DNA from: Megamerina dolium
Lineage: Eukaryota; Arthropoda; Insecta; Diptera; Megamerinidae
Direction of reading: 5' to 3'
Length of the DNA: 64,000 nucleotides
Assembly (NCBI GenBank): GCA_963854835.1
Contig: OY978526.1
Location: 24,272,334 to 24,336,333, forward strand
Shown here: positions 14,401 through 24,239 of the stretch, piece by piece
How positions within the stretch are numbered: the first letter of the stretch is position 1
Layout: each line of letters starts with the position of its first letter
Program-made: the position numbers and the translations under genes
The notes under the pieces: model-generated
The model's database searches: none
Seen by the model: only the letters and a program-made list of their open reading frames with translations
What the model was told of the DNA's origin: nothing

Positions 14401-17400
14401 AAACGAAGATCTTTTACAGTTAGTCATTATTAGAAATACACGTGTATTATCTGCATATACATACACATACATTCAAATTGCCACACAAACTTTAAAAAGT
14501 GAATATATACACGATGGATTTAATATAAAGAGGAAGTACGTACATTATGATGATTATTTTGATTATCTTGATGGTGACTGAAATTATTTCGTATTTTTTC
14601 TTTTTATATTTTTATTATTATTTTGATCACAGCATATGACATATATTTAATAAATCTAAATACATATTACCATGGTTCCATGGTTTTCATGGTAAAGAAC
14701 CTAAATTAAAATCACAAATAAAAATTCATTAGTTTTATTTCGAATTTTCAAGCTGAAAATAAGAAATTCACTCAAGTCGTTCGAAATGTTTGTTGGTATA
14801 ATGTTGGTATAATTTTGATGAATATGATTCATTTTTGAAAAATATCATATTTTCACATATTTTAAGAGCAATCGCTGTCAAATATTTTTAATATTTTTAT
14901 TGATGAATTTTTAATGGATATATTTTGGATTTGGCACTAAAACACTGAAATTTTAAATATTTATTTGGCTATATTCTTTATGGCGGTATGACCCTAGTGA
15001 ATGTATGTGCCGTTAATTATGAAAGCAGCTAAATATTTACAAAATCTTACAAAATATTTCCTTTTGGGGGAAAAATCACAATTACACAAAATAATCAATC
15101 AGAATTCCTCAGTCCTACCCAATACATCATGTCCAATAGTTTTTTAAGTGTTTTCGATCCACTTCGCTTCGTTTGCGCTTCGACACCCTCACTCGAGTGT
15201 AATATTTTGTCTGTGGGCCATTTTTTTCAGATTTGGAAACACGAATAAACCACAATTTCATATTTTTTTCTTAGTCAAGCAACAGCCTATACGAGTTCCC
15301 CCACGCAACAACCTTCCTTATGTTCAAGAGATCGTGTATTACCCTCCAAATGATCTTTGATATATTGACCATCCCTGCCAGCTTACTGATTTTCACTTTC
15401 TAAACTTACCAAATAATTTTGCGGATATTTCTATATGATTTCTGTGTTTTTACGAATGTATACATGGTAATAGTGGATGCTGTAGCTCACTGGTCAGTGC
15501 GTTGACCTTCTGATGTGTAGGTTGGTGATTTAATCCAGTGGCAGTAACAATTTGCCAATGAAAAAGCTTCTAAATGCTTTAAAATTCTATGAATTTGACT
15601 TCATATCTCACACGGGGCTGATTCTGATTTTTCTGATATTTTGTTTGGTATCTACAATTGCTGGTCACTTCATAGAACTGTGCCTTTTACAATAGACTAG
15701 CTAATTTAGTTGAAAATAATTTTAAGTATGCTCTGCTTTTTACACTTTATATTAAAATTGTAGGTGAATCTATCACCTAGACGATTATTTCAAAATTTCT
15801 CTCCCAAAAGAAAATACCAGCATATTTATGCGTGTCTCTTGTTTACATGTGAACTTTAAATATAATACAATAATAAAAAAACAACAACATAATAATAATA
15901 ATAATACAAAAACTATTGTAAATTATATTGTACAAAAAAAATAACCAACAACAACAAACGAGGCGAACGTAAATTATTTTGAATTGCTTTTTGTAATTTG
16001 TTGTAGTACCAACAACTGCAATAATAATAAAATGTATAAAAACAAAGCAGTCACAACAATAATTTCTGCCTATGCTTTTTTTTTAAGTATTTATACATTT
16101 TATTTTTTCTTTCTTTACTTGTTTGAATACCGGGTGCTAAAAGAAATACATACATAGCTATTTATATATTATATATGTTGTATGTATGTATTGTAGGTAT
16201 AAAAGTACTGATGGCCCATATGAATATGTTATGTCTCACCGCCTCAAGCAATACGCACTATCAAAAAGTTCAGCTCATTTGTAAAATTATCTATGAGTAG
16301 AGTGTATAATTTTTATTTAACTAATTATTACCGTTATAATTAATTCAATGATGACGTCTATTTATTGTTATTATTGTTGCTGTAGCGATGGTGGTGCTGA
16401 AGCGCAACAGTGCTAACGGAGATGCTAACGTGATGTTTTGCACATGCGTGTCCAGTAATGTCTAATCATGAGCTGAGGAATACGAGTACTTACTACAACA
16501 ATATACTTGTATATACGAATATGCTGTTGTTGTTAATATGTGTTAGATTTAAAGTTCATGAGGCATATAATACATACATATGTACTTATTTGTGTTTCTT
16601 GTATGCAAAGCTAATATTTATTAATTAAATGGCAACTATGTAGTAATGTAGTGACGAAAATATATAGTGTCACATCAACATTTGTTGGTCACTGAGCAAA
16701 AATTACTGGAGCTTTTCAACCTTCAAAATTATAGGAGATAACCTCCATGGTATACTGTTGACATATATACATAGAAGATAATTATTTAATGCATTTTTTT
16801 AAGCTGAAAATTATTATATAAGAGATTATTTTTTACCAACCATCCGGATGAGTTCGTAAATCAGTTATGGAACTGAAAATCAGTATATAAGCTTAGTTTT
16901 AATAAAGAATGAAGAAATTTGAAAATAAGCTAAATTGAAATATAACTACGCCTACCTCCCATACAAATGTATGCTTCCATATGTAATTTTTCATACTTTT
17001 CGCAAGAAAATATAAATTTAACAAGCTGAAACTTGGTCAATATGATTCTATTTGCTAATATATTGGCAAGTTATAAAATAATTCTAATCGGATGAAATTC
17101 ACACCTACCTGCCATACAAAAGTATATTTTCAGATGTATATTTTCACAATTTGCAAACAAAAAAATTCATTTATAAAGCTAAAACTCGATACATATGATT
17201 ATATAATCTAAATTATGCCCTGGTTAGAAAATATACAGAATCTGATGAAAATTATTATTGGCTCCCATACAAAAGTATGATTTCGAAGGTATGTTTTCAC
17301 ACTTTGATCATGAAAATATAAAGCTATGCAACAAAAACATGGTGAATGCAATTATATTTGCTAATAAATGAATTAGATCGTAAAAGGGGCGCAATCGTGT

Positions 17401-20400
17401 TAAAATCACACATAGCTCTTATACAAAAGTTGATTTTAGAATGTATGTTTTCATATTTTGTGCACGAAAATATAATGTCATAAAGCTGAAACTTGGTACA
17501 TATGATTCCATAATGCTAGTAAATAAATGAGTTTATTAATGTGATTTCACCACATTAAAATTTTGCCTACCTCTCATACAAAAGTATGTTTTCAAATGTG
17601 TGTTTTGTAGACTTTGCCCGTGAAGATATAGTACTATAGGACTGAAATTTGTGGCATTTCGTTGTTTTAATCAATAAAAGAGTATATCTGAAAATGGGCG
17701 TGAACGAATGAAAATTATATCTACCTCCAGTACAAAAATATAATTTTTTCAATGCATATCTCTATATTTCTCTTAATGAGGAGTATATTAACGTCAGAAT
17801 TATCGAACTTAAGGTTTTCTTAGCTCTTATCGATAATTATTATTTCGATCAGGAGAAAATTTTGGAATTTTTTACCCCATCAACTTGACCCATTCGATTC
17901 GATAATGGAAACATACACGAGTGCAGTGTGGATGCTGTGGTTACGTGGTCAGTGCTTTGACTGAGAATATTAGATAAATTGTTTTTAATGTGTTCATTTC
18001 TGTTCTTTTAATATCATAATGATTTATTTACTGAGGTGATTAGGTGATTAGGTGCTATCATGTCCACTTCCTCATTCGAACTAACCCCTTTATAAACAAA
18101 TTCCAACAACAGCCAAGTTATAAAGTTAAGTGTAAAAAACTTTACATAATTTGGAAGATATTAATCAAAGGTTATACCAAAAATTGCTTATTTTCAATAG
18201 CACGTTTCAATCATAAAATATTTACTACATTAAATTTGTATGTAATTCTGTTAGCCACACACTTCTGAACTTGATTTCAATCAAGATTTGCAGATATACG
18301 CACTTGTCATTAGAAAGATATTTAGGCATGTGCTTCCAATTATATTTTAAAGCAAAACATGTACTTAACAAATGAATGTTACAGTATGTTCCAAAGTGTC
18401 AACTAACGTTGTTCCAATGAAAACTATCTTAATTATACATTGAAGAATATTTATTAAAAAAAATGTTGTAAAAAAATATAAAAGTTCTAGACACTAAGGG
18501 CTCAAGCTATACTGAAAAATACTATAAAATGAAATCATATTGAAAAAAAGTCACATATTTCTTTGGAACATACTGTATAAAGAAAACGTCTCAAATGATT
18601 CTACGCAGAATATAGCTCATAGGTTGATATTCAAAAGTAGTAAATTTTTAATTGTCTTTTTTTTAATTTCTTTCTTTTTTAGAATTATTTATGCGTGTAA
18701 CTGGCTCACAAAAATTATGGGGTAATCGTATCGGTTTGAATAAAGCATGGGCAGGTCCAAGTCCATATGTATTACTCTTTGATCCTGAAACGGTTGAGGT
18801 AAGCTAAAAAATCTGACATATTATTATAATTTATAGAATCACTAATAGTTACAAATATTTACAAATTTTCAATTTCAATTTCCTCCATAGCCAATATTAA
18901 ATAGTCAAAAGTTTATCGATAAAAGTCATGATTATGATTATTTGCGACCATGGTTAGGTACTGGTTTGTTAACAAGTTTCGGACGTAAATGGCATTCAAG
19001 AAGAAAGGTAAAAAGCAATAATGAACAAAAGCACTTGATCGTGATTAGATTAATTGGTTTGATCTTTCTACATACGTAGATTTTAACACCAGCATTTCAT
19101 TTTAAAATTTTGGATGATTTCATTGATGTATTCAACGAACAAAGTGCTATTTTAACACGTAAACTTGAATGTGAAGTTAACAAAGATGCCTTTAATATCT
19201 TTCCATACGTGACCCTATGTACATTGGATATTGTTTGTGGTAAGTTCATTGCACTCAAGTGGATTGAAATGTAAATGAACTATTTTTTTACGACAATTAA
19301 ATTTATATATGTTTCTTTAATTTTATATAGAAACTGCAATGGGACGTAATATACATGCTCAAAGTAATAGTGAATCGGATTATGTTAAAGCTGTTTATGG
19401 GTGAGTATATATGTTAGTAATAGTTTTAGAATTGTGTCGAGATTGAAAACAGAAATACGAAAAGTATCAAGGTTATCGATTTTTATGCAATAAATTAAAA
19501 ATATTTGAAAAAATTAACTTAGTGACACTAAAGATTAGACACCATACACTCTGAGAGGCATACTTTTGTACTGAAGGTAGGAGTGATTTTTGTCTGATAA
19601 CGCTCATTTTCAAATATGATTATCCTTCTAAATATATTTATTTGTGCCGAGCTTAAGTCTTCTAGCTGTATATTTTTGTGCAAAAAGTGAGAAAATATAC
19701 ATTTGTATATTTAGCCTACCTTTCATACACACTTTTGTATGAAAGGTAGGCTTGATTTTAATGCGATTGCTTTCATTCTCCAACTAGTCGATTATTCACT
19801 AAATTTAATCATGTGCAAAAAATTTCAACTTGAAAGCTTTGTTATTTCATGCGAATAGTGTAAAAATATGCACTTCAAAACATACTTTTTTATGGGAGAT
19901 AGGCGTAATTTTACTTCGATTCCAAACAATTTCAAAATTTTCTATGGATTAGTGAATATCAATACATTTACCAAAATTCAACTTGATAACTTTATGTTTT
20001 CATGCCCAAAGTGTGAAAATATGTATATATTTGAAAGCATAATTTTGTAAGGGAGTTGGGGCGGTTTTTATTCTATTTCGGCAATTTTCGAACTCTTCCA
20101 TTCGTTGATGAAAACAATTGTATATACCAATATTCAGCTTGATCACTCTATAATTACGACAATTATCTTGCGAAAAGCAATCAAACAGACGAACAACCAG
20201 ATATTAGAGCGGCTTAAAAAAAGTTGATGTATTTTTTTGCTATAAAAAATAATATCTAATATTCAGCCACCCTAATGTATGTGCATCCATAGATATCCAT
20301 AGATTTTTATATGAACTCTATTGCAAGTATAATTCTTCATAAGCATTCAATTAAATGAAAATATATATTTTGAAGCATCATTGTTATTGCTGTTGTTTGA

Positions 20401-22294
20401 TTACAATAACACTTTTAATATTGAATACTGTCAGTGTTGACAGCCAACAAGATATGTTCATATTTCATGAATGGGGTGCAGGTTGTTCATGTGGAAAATA
20501 TATGAGATTAAGATGTCAACAGTGTCGGTAATGGTGAAAGTAATATCAGTAATGTAGTAGTTGTACATTAGGATGACTCATCTTAATCATCTCAATAAAA
20601 GAAAATAGTTTAATTTTTACCAGTGAAATATAATATTTGGATTATTTTGGTTGCTTTTGTTTTTGTCTATTATGACTGGCGACCCATAAAAGTCTAATAG
20701 TAACCTCCGCCAGTAAAACTTTATGACGTTCATCGAAATAATTCAGCGATTCCTGGCATTATTTTCAGGGAATGAGAAGATTTTACAAATATTTTGATGA
20801 AAACTTTAGTAGTTTCCTCCTTATTTTTATTATTTGAGATCATTTATTGGTGTCTGGTAAAATGTTTAGGTGATTTCTAAGCGCAATCATTTCGAACAAC
20901 CTCTAAAAATCACACTATTTTGAGCGAATCAGCAGATTTTCTACATAATTTGGACAGAAATATATAATTTATATTTTTTATTATTTGACGCCAATTTAGT
21001 GGAAAAAATATTTGAGATCTATATTTTTCGAATCGAATTTTCAAGCACATTTAGTTCACGAATTATTTGTTTTATCGTAATATTTTTGTGGACGTCATAT
21101 TCTAAATAAACCAAAAAATATGTTTTCCTAGTAAAAACAGCAACAGTAATACTTTTTTTTATGAAAGTTGAGACAGCTTAATGTGCATTGCATATAAAAT
21201 GAACTGACAAATGAAATATTTTACTGATAACGCATTTTACACCGACTACACACACACACACGAACAAATATTAATTAATAATTACACATAATAATTTCAT
21301 TTTCCATTTCTATTTCCCCATCTTCCAGCATTGGTTCAATTGTTCAGAGCCGCCAGTCAAAATTGTGGCTGCAGTTTGATACAATATTCCGCTTCACAAA
21401 AGACTACCAACTGCATGAGAGCTACATCAAGACACTACATGGCTTCTCGAATCGTGTTATACGCGAACGTAAAGCAGAATTGGCTGAGAATTTGATGAAC
21501 AACAACGTCAACAATAATATTCCTGATGCTTATGATGATTTGGGTAAAAAGAAACGTTTGGCTTTCTTAGATTTGCTGATTGATGCTTCAAGGGATGGTA
21601 CTGTTCTGTCGAATGAAGACATTCGTGAGGAAGTGGATACATTTATGTTCGAAGGCCACGATACAACATCGGCTGCCATTTCATGGACACTTTTCCTATT
21701 GGGCTCACACCCAGAGTATCAGGAACGTGTTGTTGAAGAATTGGAATCGATTTTTGGCGATGATAAAGAAACACCGGCTTCGATGAAAAATCTTTTGGAT
21801 ATGCGTTATTTGGAATGTTGCATTAAGGATGCATTGCGTTTGTTCCCCAGTGTACCGATGATGGCACGATCGGTTGCGGAAGATGTTAAAATTGGTAAAT
21901 TTCAAATAAATTGCAAAAATCTATCATATTTCTAATAACATATTTTATTATAGGTGATTACTTGGTCCCCGCCGGTACGACAGCAATCATTATGACCTAT
22001 ATGTTACATCGTAATCCAAAGGTATTTCCCAAACCGGAACAATTTAATCCAGATAATTTCTTGCCTGAAAACTGTGCTGGACGTCATCCATTCGCGTACA
22101 TACCTTTCAGTGCTGGTCCACGGAATTGTATTGGTCAGAAATTCGCCATTCTCGAAGAGAAAGCTGTCCTATCGACTGTATTGCGTAAATATAAAATTGA
22201 AGCAATCGATCGACGTGAGGATCTAACATTGTTGGGCGAATTGATATTGCGACCCAAGGATGGTCTCAGAGTTAGAATTACAAAACGCGAATAA
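2207..22294 (+). CDS. Cyp4c3: Cytochrome P450, CYP4 family, Cyp4c3-like (seven exons)
   Basis: Microsomal haem monooxygenase. CYP4 enzymes typically hydroxylate fatty acids or related lipids and take electrons from NADPH-P450 reductase at the ER. Coding exons: 2207-2441, 18683-18798, 18891-19007, 19080-19239, 19331-19400, 21329-21894, 21954-22294. They sum to 1605 nt, that is 534 residues plus stop, a normal CYP4 length. All introns are GT-AG and every junction keeps the frame. Visible landmarks: membrane anchor at about residues 28-44 followed by KRR, PGP hinge 59-61, helix C WHSRR 151-155, helix I EGHDTT 341-346, PEQF 449-452, haem loop FSAGPRNC with Cys480. The start is the first ATG after an in-frame TAA at 2183 and has A at -3. 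The wording of [11 protein letters not shown] and the C-terminal third match what I recall of Drosophila Cyp4c3. Odd point: the K-helix reads DALR (400-403), not ExxR. The substrate cannot be deduced. Confidence 0.94.
2704..2731. repeat. (CATA)n microsatellite
   Basis: About seven perfect 4-bp units in intron 1. Confidence 0.95.
3455..3994. repeat. Spaced direct repeat of about 110 bp
   Basis: 3455-3562 and 3888-3994 align over GAGTACTTTATTTA, then GCGAAAA, ATCAATATAAAGTG-like and GGACGCGACAAAA segments. The spacing is 433 bp, so this may be two units of a larger decayed repeat. Confidence 0.7.
5466..6215 (+). repeat. Tandem array Z1 (unit about 155 bp)
   Basis: Units are marked by a core like AAGGGGACTCCCATACAAAA. 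Cores begin near 5466, 5581, 5734, 5889, 6050 and 6204, mostly 153-161 bp apart. Each unit also has a GAAAATCGACAAATA-like and a GAAATGTATGACTGA-like segment. The same family occurs at 39353 and 58543. It lies in P450 intron 1. Confidence 0.82.
7680..8470 (+). repeat. Tandem array X1 (unit 153 bp)
   Basis: Five units. The core ACGCCTACCTCCCATACAAAA recurs with its CCCATAC part at 7779, 7932, 8085, 8238 and 8392, spacing 153, 153, 153 and 154 bp. Other conserved segments are AAAATGGGCGTAATC, CACACTTTGCACACGAAA and AAAGCTATCAAGCTGAAA. The units are diverged, so the array is old. Confidence 0.88.
10320..10660. repeat. Degenerate AT-rich direct repeat with TTTCGACAT motif
   Basis: 10386-10450 and 10587-10655 align (AATATTGCAATAATCTGTGTGATAA against AATATTATTGCAAAAATCTCTG and onward to CATAATTTTTGCCAA), period about 200 bp. 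Related TTTCGACAT/CATTGTAA text recurs at 12060-12310. Confidence 0.6.
11204..11227. repeat. (CA)n microsatellite
   Basis: Dinucleotide tract with one G interruption, inside intron 1. Confidence 0.9.
11977..13484 (+). mobile_element. Decayed TATACCCTGCA-family element (copy Y1)
   Basis: The left end TATACCCTGCACTTGAGTG and the following GTCAGATGTTTGTAA and GAACCTCTGGAACTATAG text match the left end of the element at 34304. The right end GGCTTAGGCTGACTGTAAGG resembles that element's right flank. Internally there are ~150-bp units with ACGCCCACTATTTTATA and CCCATACAAAG cores near 12766, 12922, 13080 and 13222. No coding capacity. Lies in P450 intron 1. Confidence 0.72.
14435..14448. promoter_or_regulatory. 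14-bp palindrome with E-box core
   Basis: AATACACGTGTATT is a perfect palindrome centred on CACGTG, in intron 1. It could bind a bHLH dimer; there is no functional evidence. Confidence 0.25.
15471..15600 (+). mobile_element. tRNA-derived SINE fragment (S1)
   Basis: Contains an A-box-like TAGCTCACTGG and the phrase CCTTCTGATGTGTAGGTTG with a decayed B box, then GCCAATGAAAAAGCTTCTAAA, which matches the body of the better-preserved SINE at 36408-36775 (opposite strand). The tail is missing or deleted. Confidence 0.72.
16900..17760 (+). repeat. Tandem array X2 (unit 153-155 bp)
   Basis: Six units of the same family as 7680-8470. The CCCATAC cores or their variants are at 16958, 17111, 17264, 17418, 17573 and about 17728. 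The spacing is remarkably regular although the sequence is diverged. It ends about 920 bp before P450 exon 2. Confidence 0.87.
17925..17965 (+). mobile_element. tRNA-derived SINE 5' remnant (S2)
   Basis: GTGGATGCTGTGGTTACGTG and GTCAGTGCTTTGAC resemble the first 40 bp of the SINE at 15471. Only the head is visible. Confidence 0.5.
18683..18798 (+). CDS. Cyp4c3: Cyp4c3-like exon 2
   Basis: Residues 79-117 (ELFMRVTG to FDPETVE). The acceptor is a strong pyrimidine tract ending in TTTTTTAG. The donor is GTAAGC. The first codon, GAA, is split with exon 1. Too short to stand out as an open reading frame. Confidence 0.9.
18891..19007 (+). CDS. Cyp4c3: Cyp4c3-like exon 3
   Basis: Residues 118-156, phase 0 at both ends. 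It contains the [16 protein letters not shown] segment and helix C WHSRR, whose Trp and Arg contact haem propionates in P450s. The acceptor is CTCCATAG and the donor GTAAAA. Confidence 0.9.
19080..19239 (+). CDS. Cyp4c3: Cyp4c3-like exon 4
   Basis: Residues 157-209 plus one base. It starts [14 protein letters not shown], a CYP4 hallmark after helix C, and ends [13 protein letters not shown]. The acceptor is ACGTAG and the donor GTAAGT. Confidence 0.91.
19331..19400 (+). CDS. Cyp4c3: Cyp4c3-like exon 5
   Basis: Residues 210-233, with both end codons split. It contains [11 protein letters not shown], the conserved CYP4 ETAMG motif. The donor GTGAGT opens the 1.9-kb intron 5. At 70 nt it would be missed without the family alignment. 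Confidence 0.88.
19401..21328 (+). other. Cyp4c3: Intron 5 of the P450 gene, 1.9 kb
   Basis: GTGAGT to CTTCCAG. The first third (19550-20080) carries units of the 153-bp repeat family, mostly reversed, with a 17-bp perfect hairpin at 19713-19752. The rest (20080-21320) is AT-rich and unassigned, with a CA tract near 21248-21261. Confidence 0.85.
19550..20080 (-). repeat. Array X3 of the 153-bp family, mostly inverted
   Basis: In intron 5 the repeat core reads mostly as its complement (TTTTGTATGAAAGGTAGG, near 19736), with further units near 19575, 19890 and 20050. One head-to-head junction forms a perfect 17-bp inverted repeat at 19713-19752. Confidence 0.75.
21329..21894 (+). CDS. Cyp4c3: Cyp4c3-like exon 6
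   Basis: Residues 233-422 in part. It carries an Asn-rich linker (about 283-291), the CYP4-type acidic run up to [12 protein letters not shown], helix [15 protein letters not shown] (proton relay Asp344-Thr345) and the K-helix segment [11 protein letters not shown]. The acceptor is CTTCCAG and the donor GTAAAT. Confidence 0.94.
21954..22294 (+). CDS. Cyp4c3: Cyp4c3-like exon 7 (haem-binding)
   Basis: Residues 422-534 and the TAA stop. It contains [12 protein letters not shown] (PERF-like) and the haem loop with the axial Cys480 in [10 protein letters not shown], followed by the conserved FAILEEK helix L. Ends ...RVRITKRE. The acceptor is ATTATAG after a 59-bp intron. Confidence 0.95.
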
Positions 22295-22395
22295 ATATGA
22301 CATGTATATGACACATTCGTGACCTTGTGGTGTTTAGCGTTTACTCACGCTTTTTGCATAGCATTTTAGTATTTAGGTCTTCTTAATTTTTAGTT

Positions 22396-22401
22396 AATAA
22401 A
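22396..22401 (+). terminator. Proximal poly(A) signal of the P450 gene
   Basis: AATAAA, 102 bp after the stop codon. Candidate for a short 3' UTR form. Confidence 0.45.
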
Positions 22402-22743
22402 AGTAGGATTAAGAAATTTGTGGACTGTAAATAGAAATTTTAAGATATATTTTTAGTTTAAGTGTCAGTCATTTCGACATAGGCGAATACATAATGAATG
22501 TATTGTACAGTACTTATTATGAGAAGGAGTGTTAATGGAATATGCAATTATATTTTATAAGCTGAGACCACATGTGATCTCTTCTAACATATGAATATTG
22601 AATATAATGGATTTCTGATCAAATGCCACTGTAACTCCAACCTTTACCTGTTTGTATATGTTTAAATGCCAAATTGTAAATTGTATTGCAAATATCATAT
22701 ATATATTTTTTTTTATTACATTTAATAATATATGTGTAAATGA

Positions 22744-22749
22744 AATAAA
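22744..22749 (+). terminator. Distal poly(A) signal of the P450 gene
   Basis: AATAAA overlapping a second AATAAA, 450 bp after the stop. The intervening sequence is AT-rich and uninterrupted by repeats. Either this or the proximal signal could be used. Confidence 0.45.
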
Positions 22750-22759
22750 ATAAAAACCA

Positions 22760-24235
22760 CAAATCAATGAAATAATACAATTGTTTATTTTAATTCATCA
22801 AATATTCCGGAAACGAGTATAAATATTCTCGCCTAAAAGTATGCAATGAAAATACGAATTACAAACTTCCAATAACTTCAAAACTGTACTGTCACAGATA
22901 AGACATCACAGGAATTCATTTAAATAAATAAATAAATAAATAAAATGAAATAAATAATTCAATAAATATATTTGTCAGCCAATGCCTACGTATCGATATA
23001 CTGAATTTGGCATTTATCAATAAAGCGGTGAACATACTTTGAACTATTCGAACTGAGCTGGTGACCAAATGAAACAAATTACACCAACAATTCAAGTTTA
23101 GCAAAAAAAATTTTTGTCAAATAAAAGAGCATGTTCTTCTTTGGTAAAATCATAAACAAATAGGCATAGAAAAGTAGCATTTATGCCTAAAGCTTGTGTC
23201 AGCAATAACGTTCTTTGTATTTTTATTCTAGTTAAACACATGCCATATGAATGCATACTGGTATACAACATTGAAATATAAAGCGTTTTTAAATCTACAG
23301 GCTTCACAAGGGGATTTCATTATTAAATAGACAAATTTATTTTAATTATTTTTCATATATTTATACCTTCAATATGAATTATTTGAAATTTAAGTTCTTT
23401 GCATTTATTTGACAGCTCTATTTATTCACTCATTCTATTCGAAAAATCAATGAAATCCATTCTATTCTATTGAATGTGAATAACATAATTAAAATTTACT
23501 TGTTGATTTATAAAAATTGAATAATCACTAAATAATACATTGATTTAATTTTAAATATTCCACCATAAGCTATAAGTGACAAGGCAAAGATCCTCATTCA
23601 TTTTCTGTGTTGTTAAAAATTCATATTGAAAGAACCGCTTTTGGGTTAAAATCATTACGTTATTTTTTCAAATGTGTTTTTAGTTGCACCTGAAAGTGAA
23701 ATAATAATTGTTATTGACACTTAAGCTAAAAACTGCAAAAAAAAAAGTTGACGCGATTCGGATGAATTTTGTGATTGCAATTCTGATTCGAAAAAAGAGA
23801 ATATCGGTGTGAAATATTTCACTGCCTCAAAAAGGGAAATAATACACCGACACAAGGGAAAAACTGCTTCCATTCCGACAAACACCAGTGCCAATATTGA
23901 TTTGCTCGATTTCATAATGGTCAGTTTTCAGTTAAAGACTTCTCTGAGATTTATTACTATCAAATAATAGCATTTGTGTTAGTAAGCTCTTGATGATTCG
24001 GAAGGTTAATATTATTTTAAAAGTATTCGAAGCTATTTCATATCTTAGCTTAGTAAAGAAGTTCATTATCAGATTGACTTGAATGAAATTCATGCAAAGA
24101 AAACGTTGCAGTTTTGAAGCATATGATGATATGGTCGATGTAAATGGGTTAACAGACAAAAAATGAATTCTAGTAAACAGATATTCTACTAAAACGGCCG
24201 TAATAATCTCCACCAGAGGAGGCAAGAATTCCCAT
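22760..24235. other. Unassigned AT-rich DNA downstream of the P450
   Basis: Contains an (AATA)n-like tract at 22920-22945. I see no gene, RNA or clear element. Confidence 0.5.
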
Positions 24236-24239
24236 TCAC

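Larger units (their letters stand above)
2442..18682 (+). other. Cyp4c3: Intron 1 of the P450 gene, 16.2 kb
   Basis: The donor is GTATGT and the acceptor CTTTTTTAG. It holds a (CATA)n tract at 2704-2731, a spaced direct repeat (3455-3994), tandem arrays at 5466-6210, 7680-8470 and 16900-17760, a TATACCCTGCA-family element at 11977-13484, and SINE pieces near 15470 and 17930. The remaining stretches (2750-3450, 4000-5460, 6300-7670, 8480-10300, 10870-11960, 13500-15460, 15600-16880, 17970-18680) are AT-rich with no gene that I can see. Long first introns in flies commonly contain enhancers, but nothing here identifies one. Confidence 0.88.

Noticed and set aside
14192..14581. 129-residue open frame inside P450 intron 1
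   Set aside because: No family resemblance; Leu/Val/Phe runs come from TTG and T tracts. Not a plausible alternative exon, since the exon 1 to exon 2 join is exact.
15148..15360. 70-residue open frame in intron 1
   Set aside because: No recognisable family or splice context.
23721..24225. Two minus-strand open frames of 64 and 97 residues
   Set aside because: No domain, no codon or splice signal, AT-driven.
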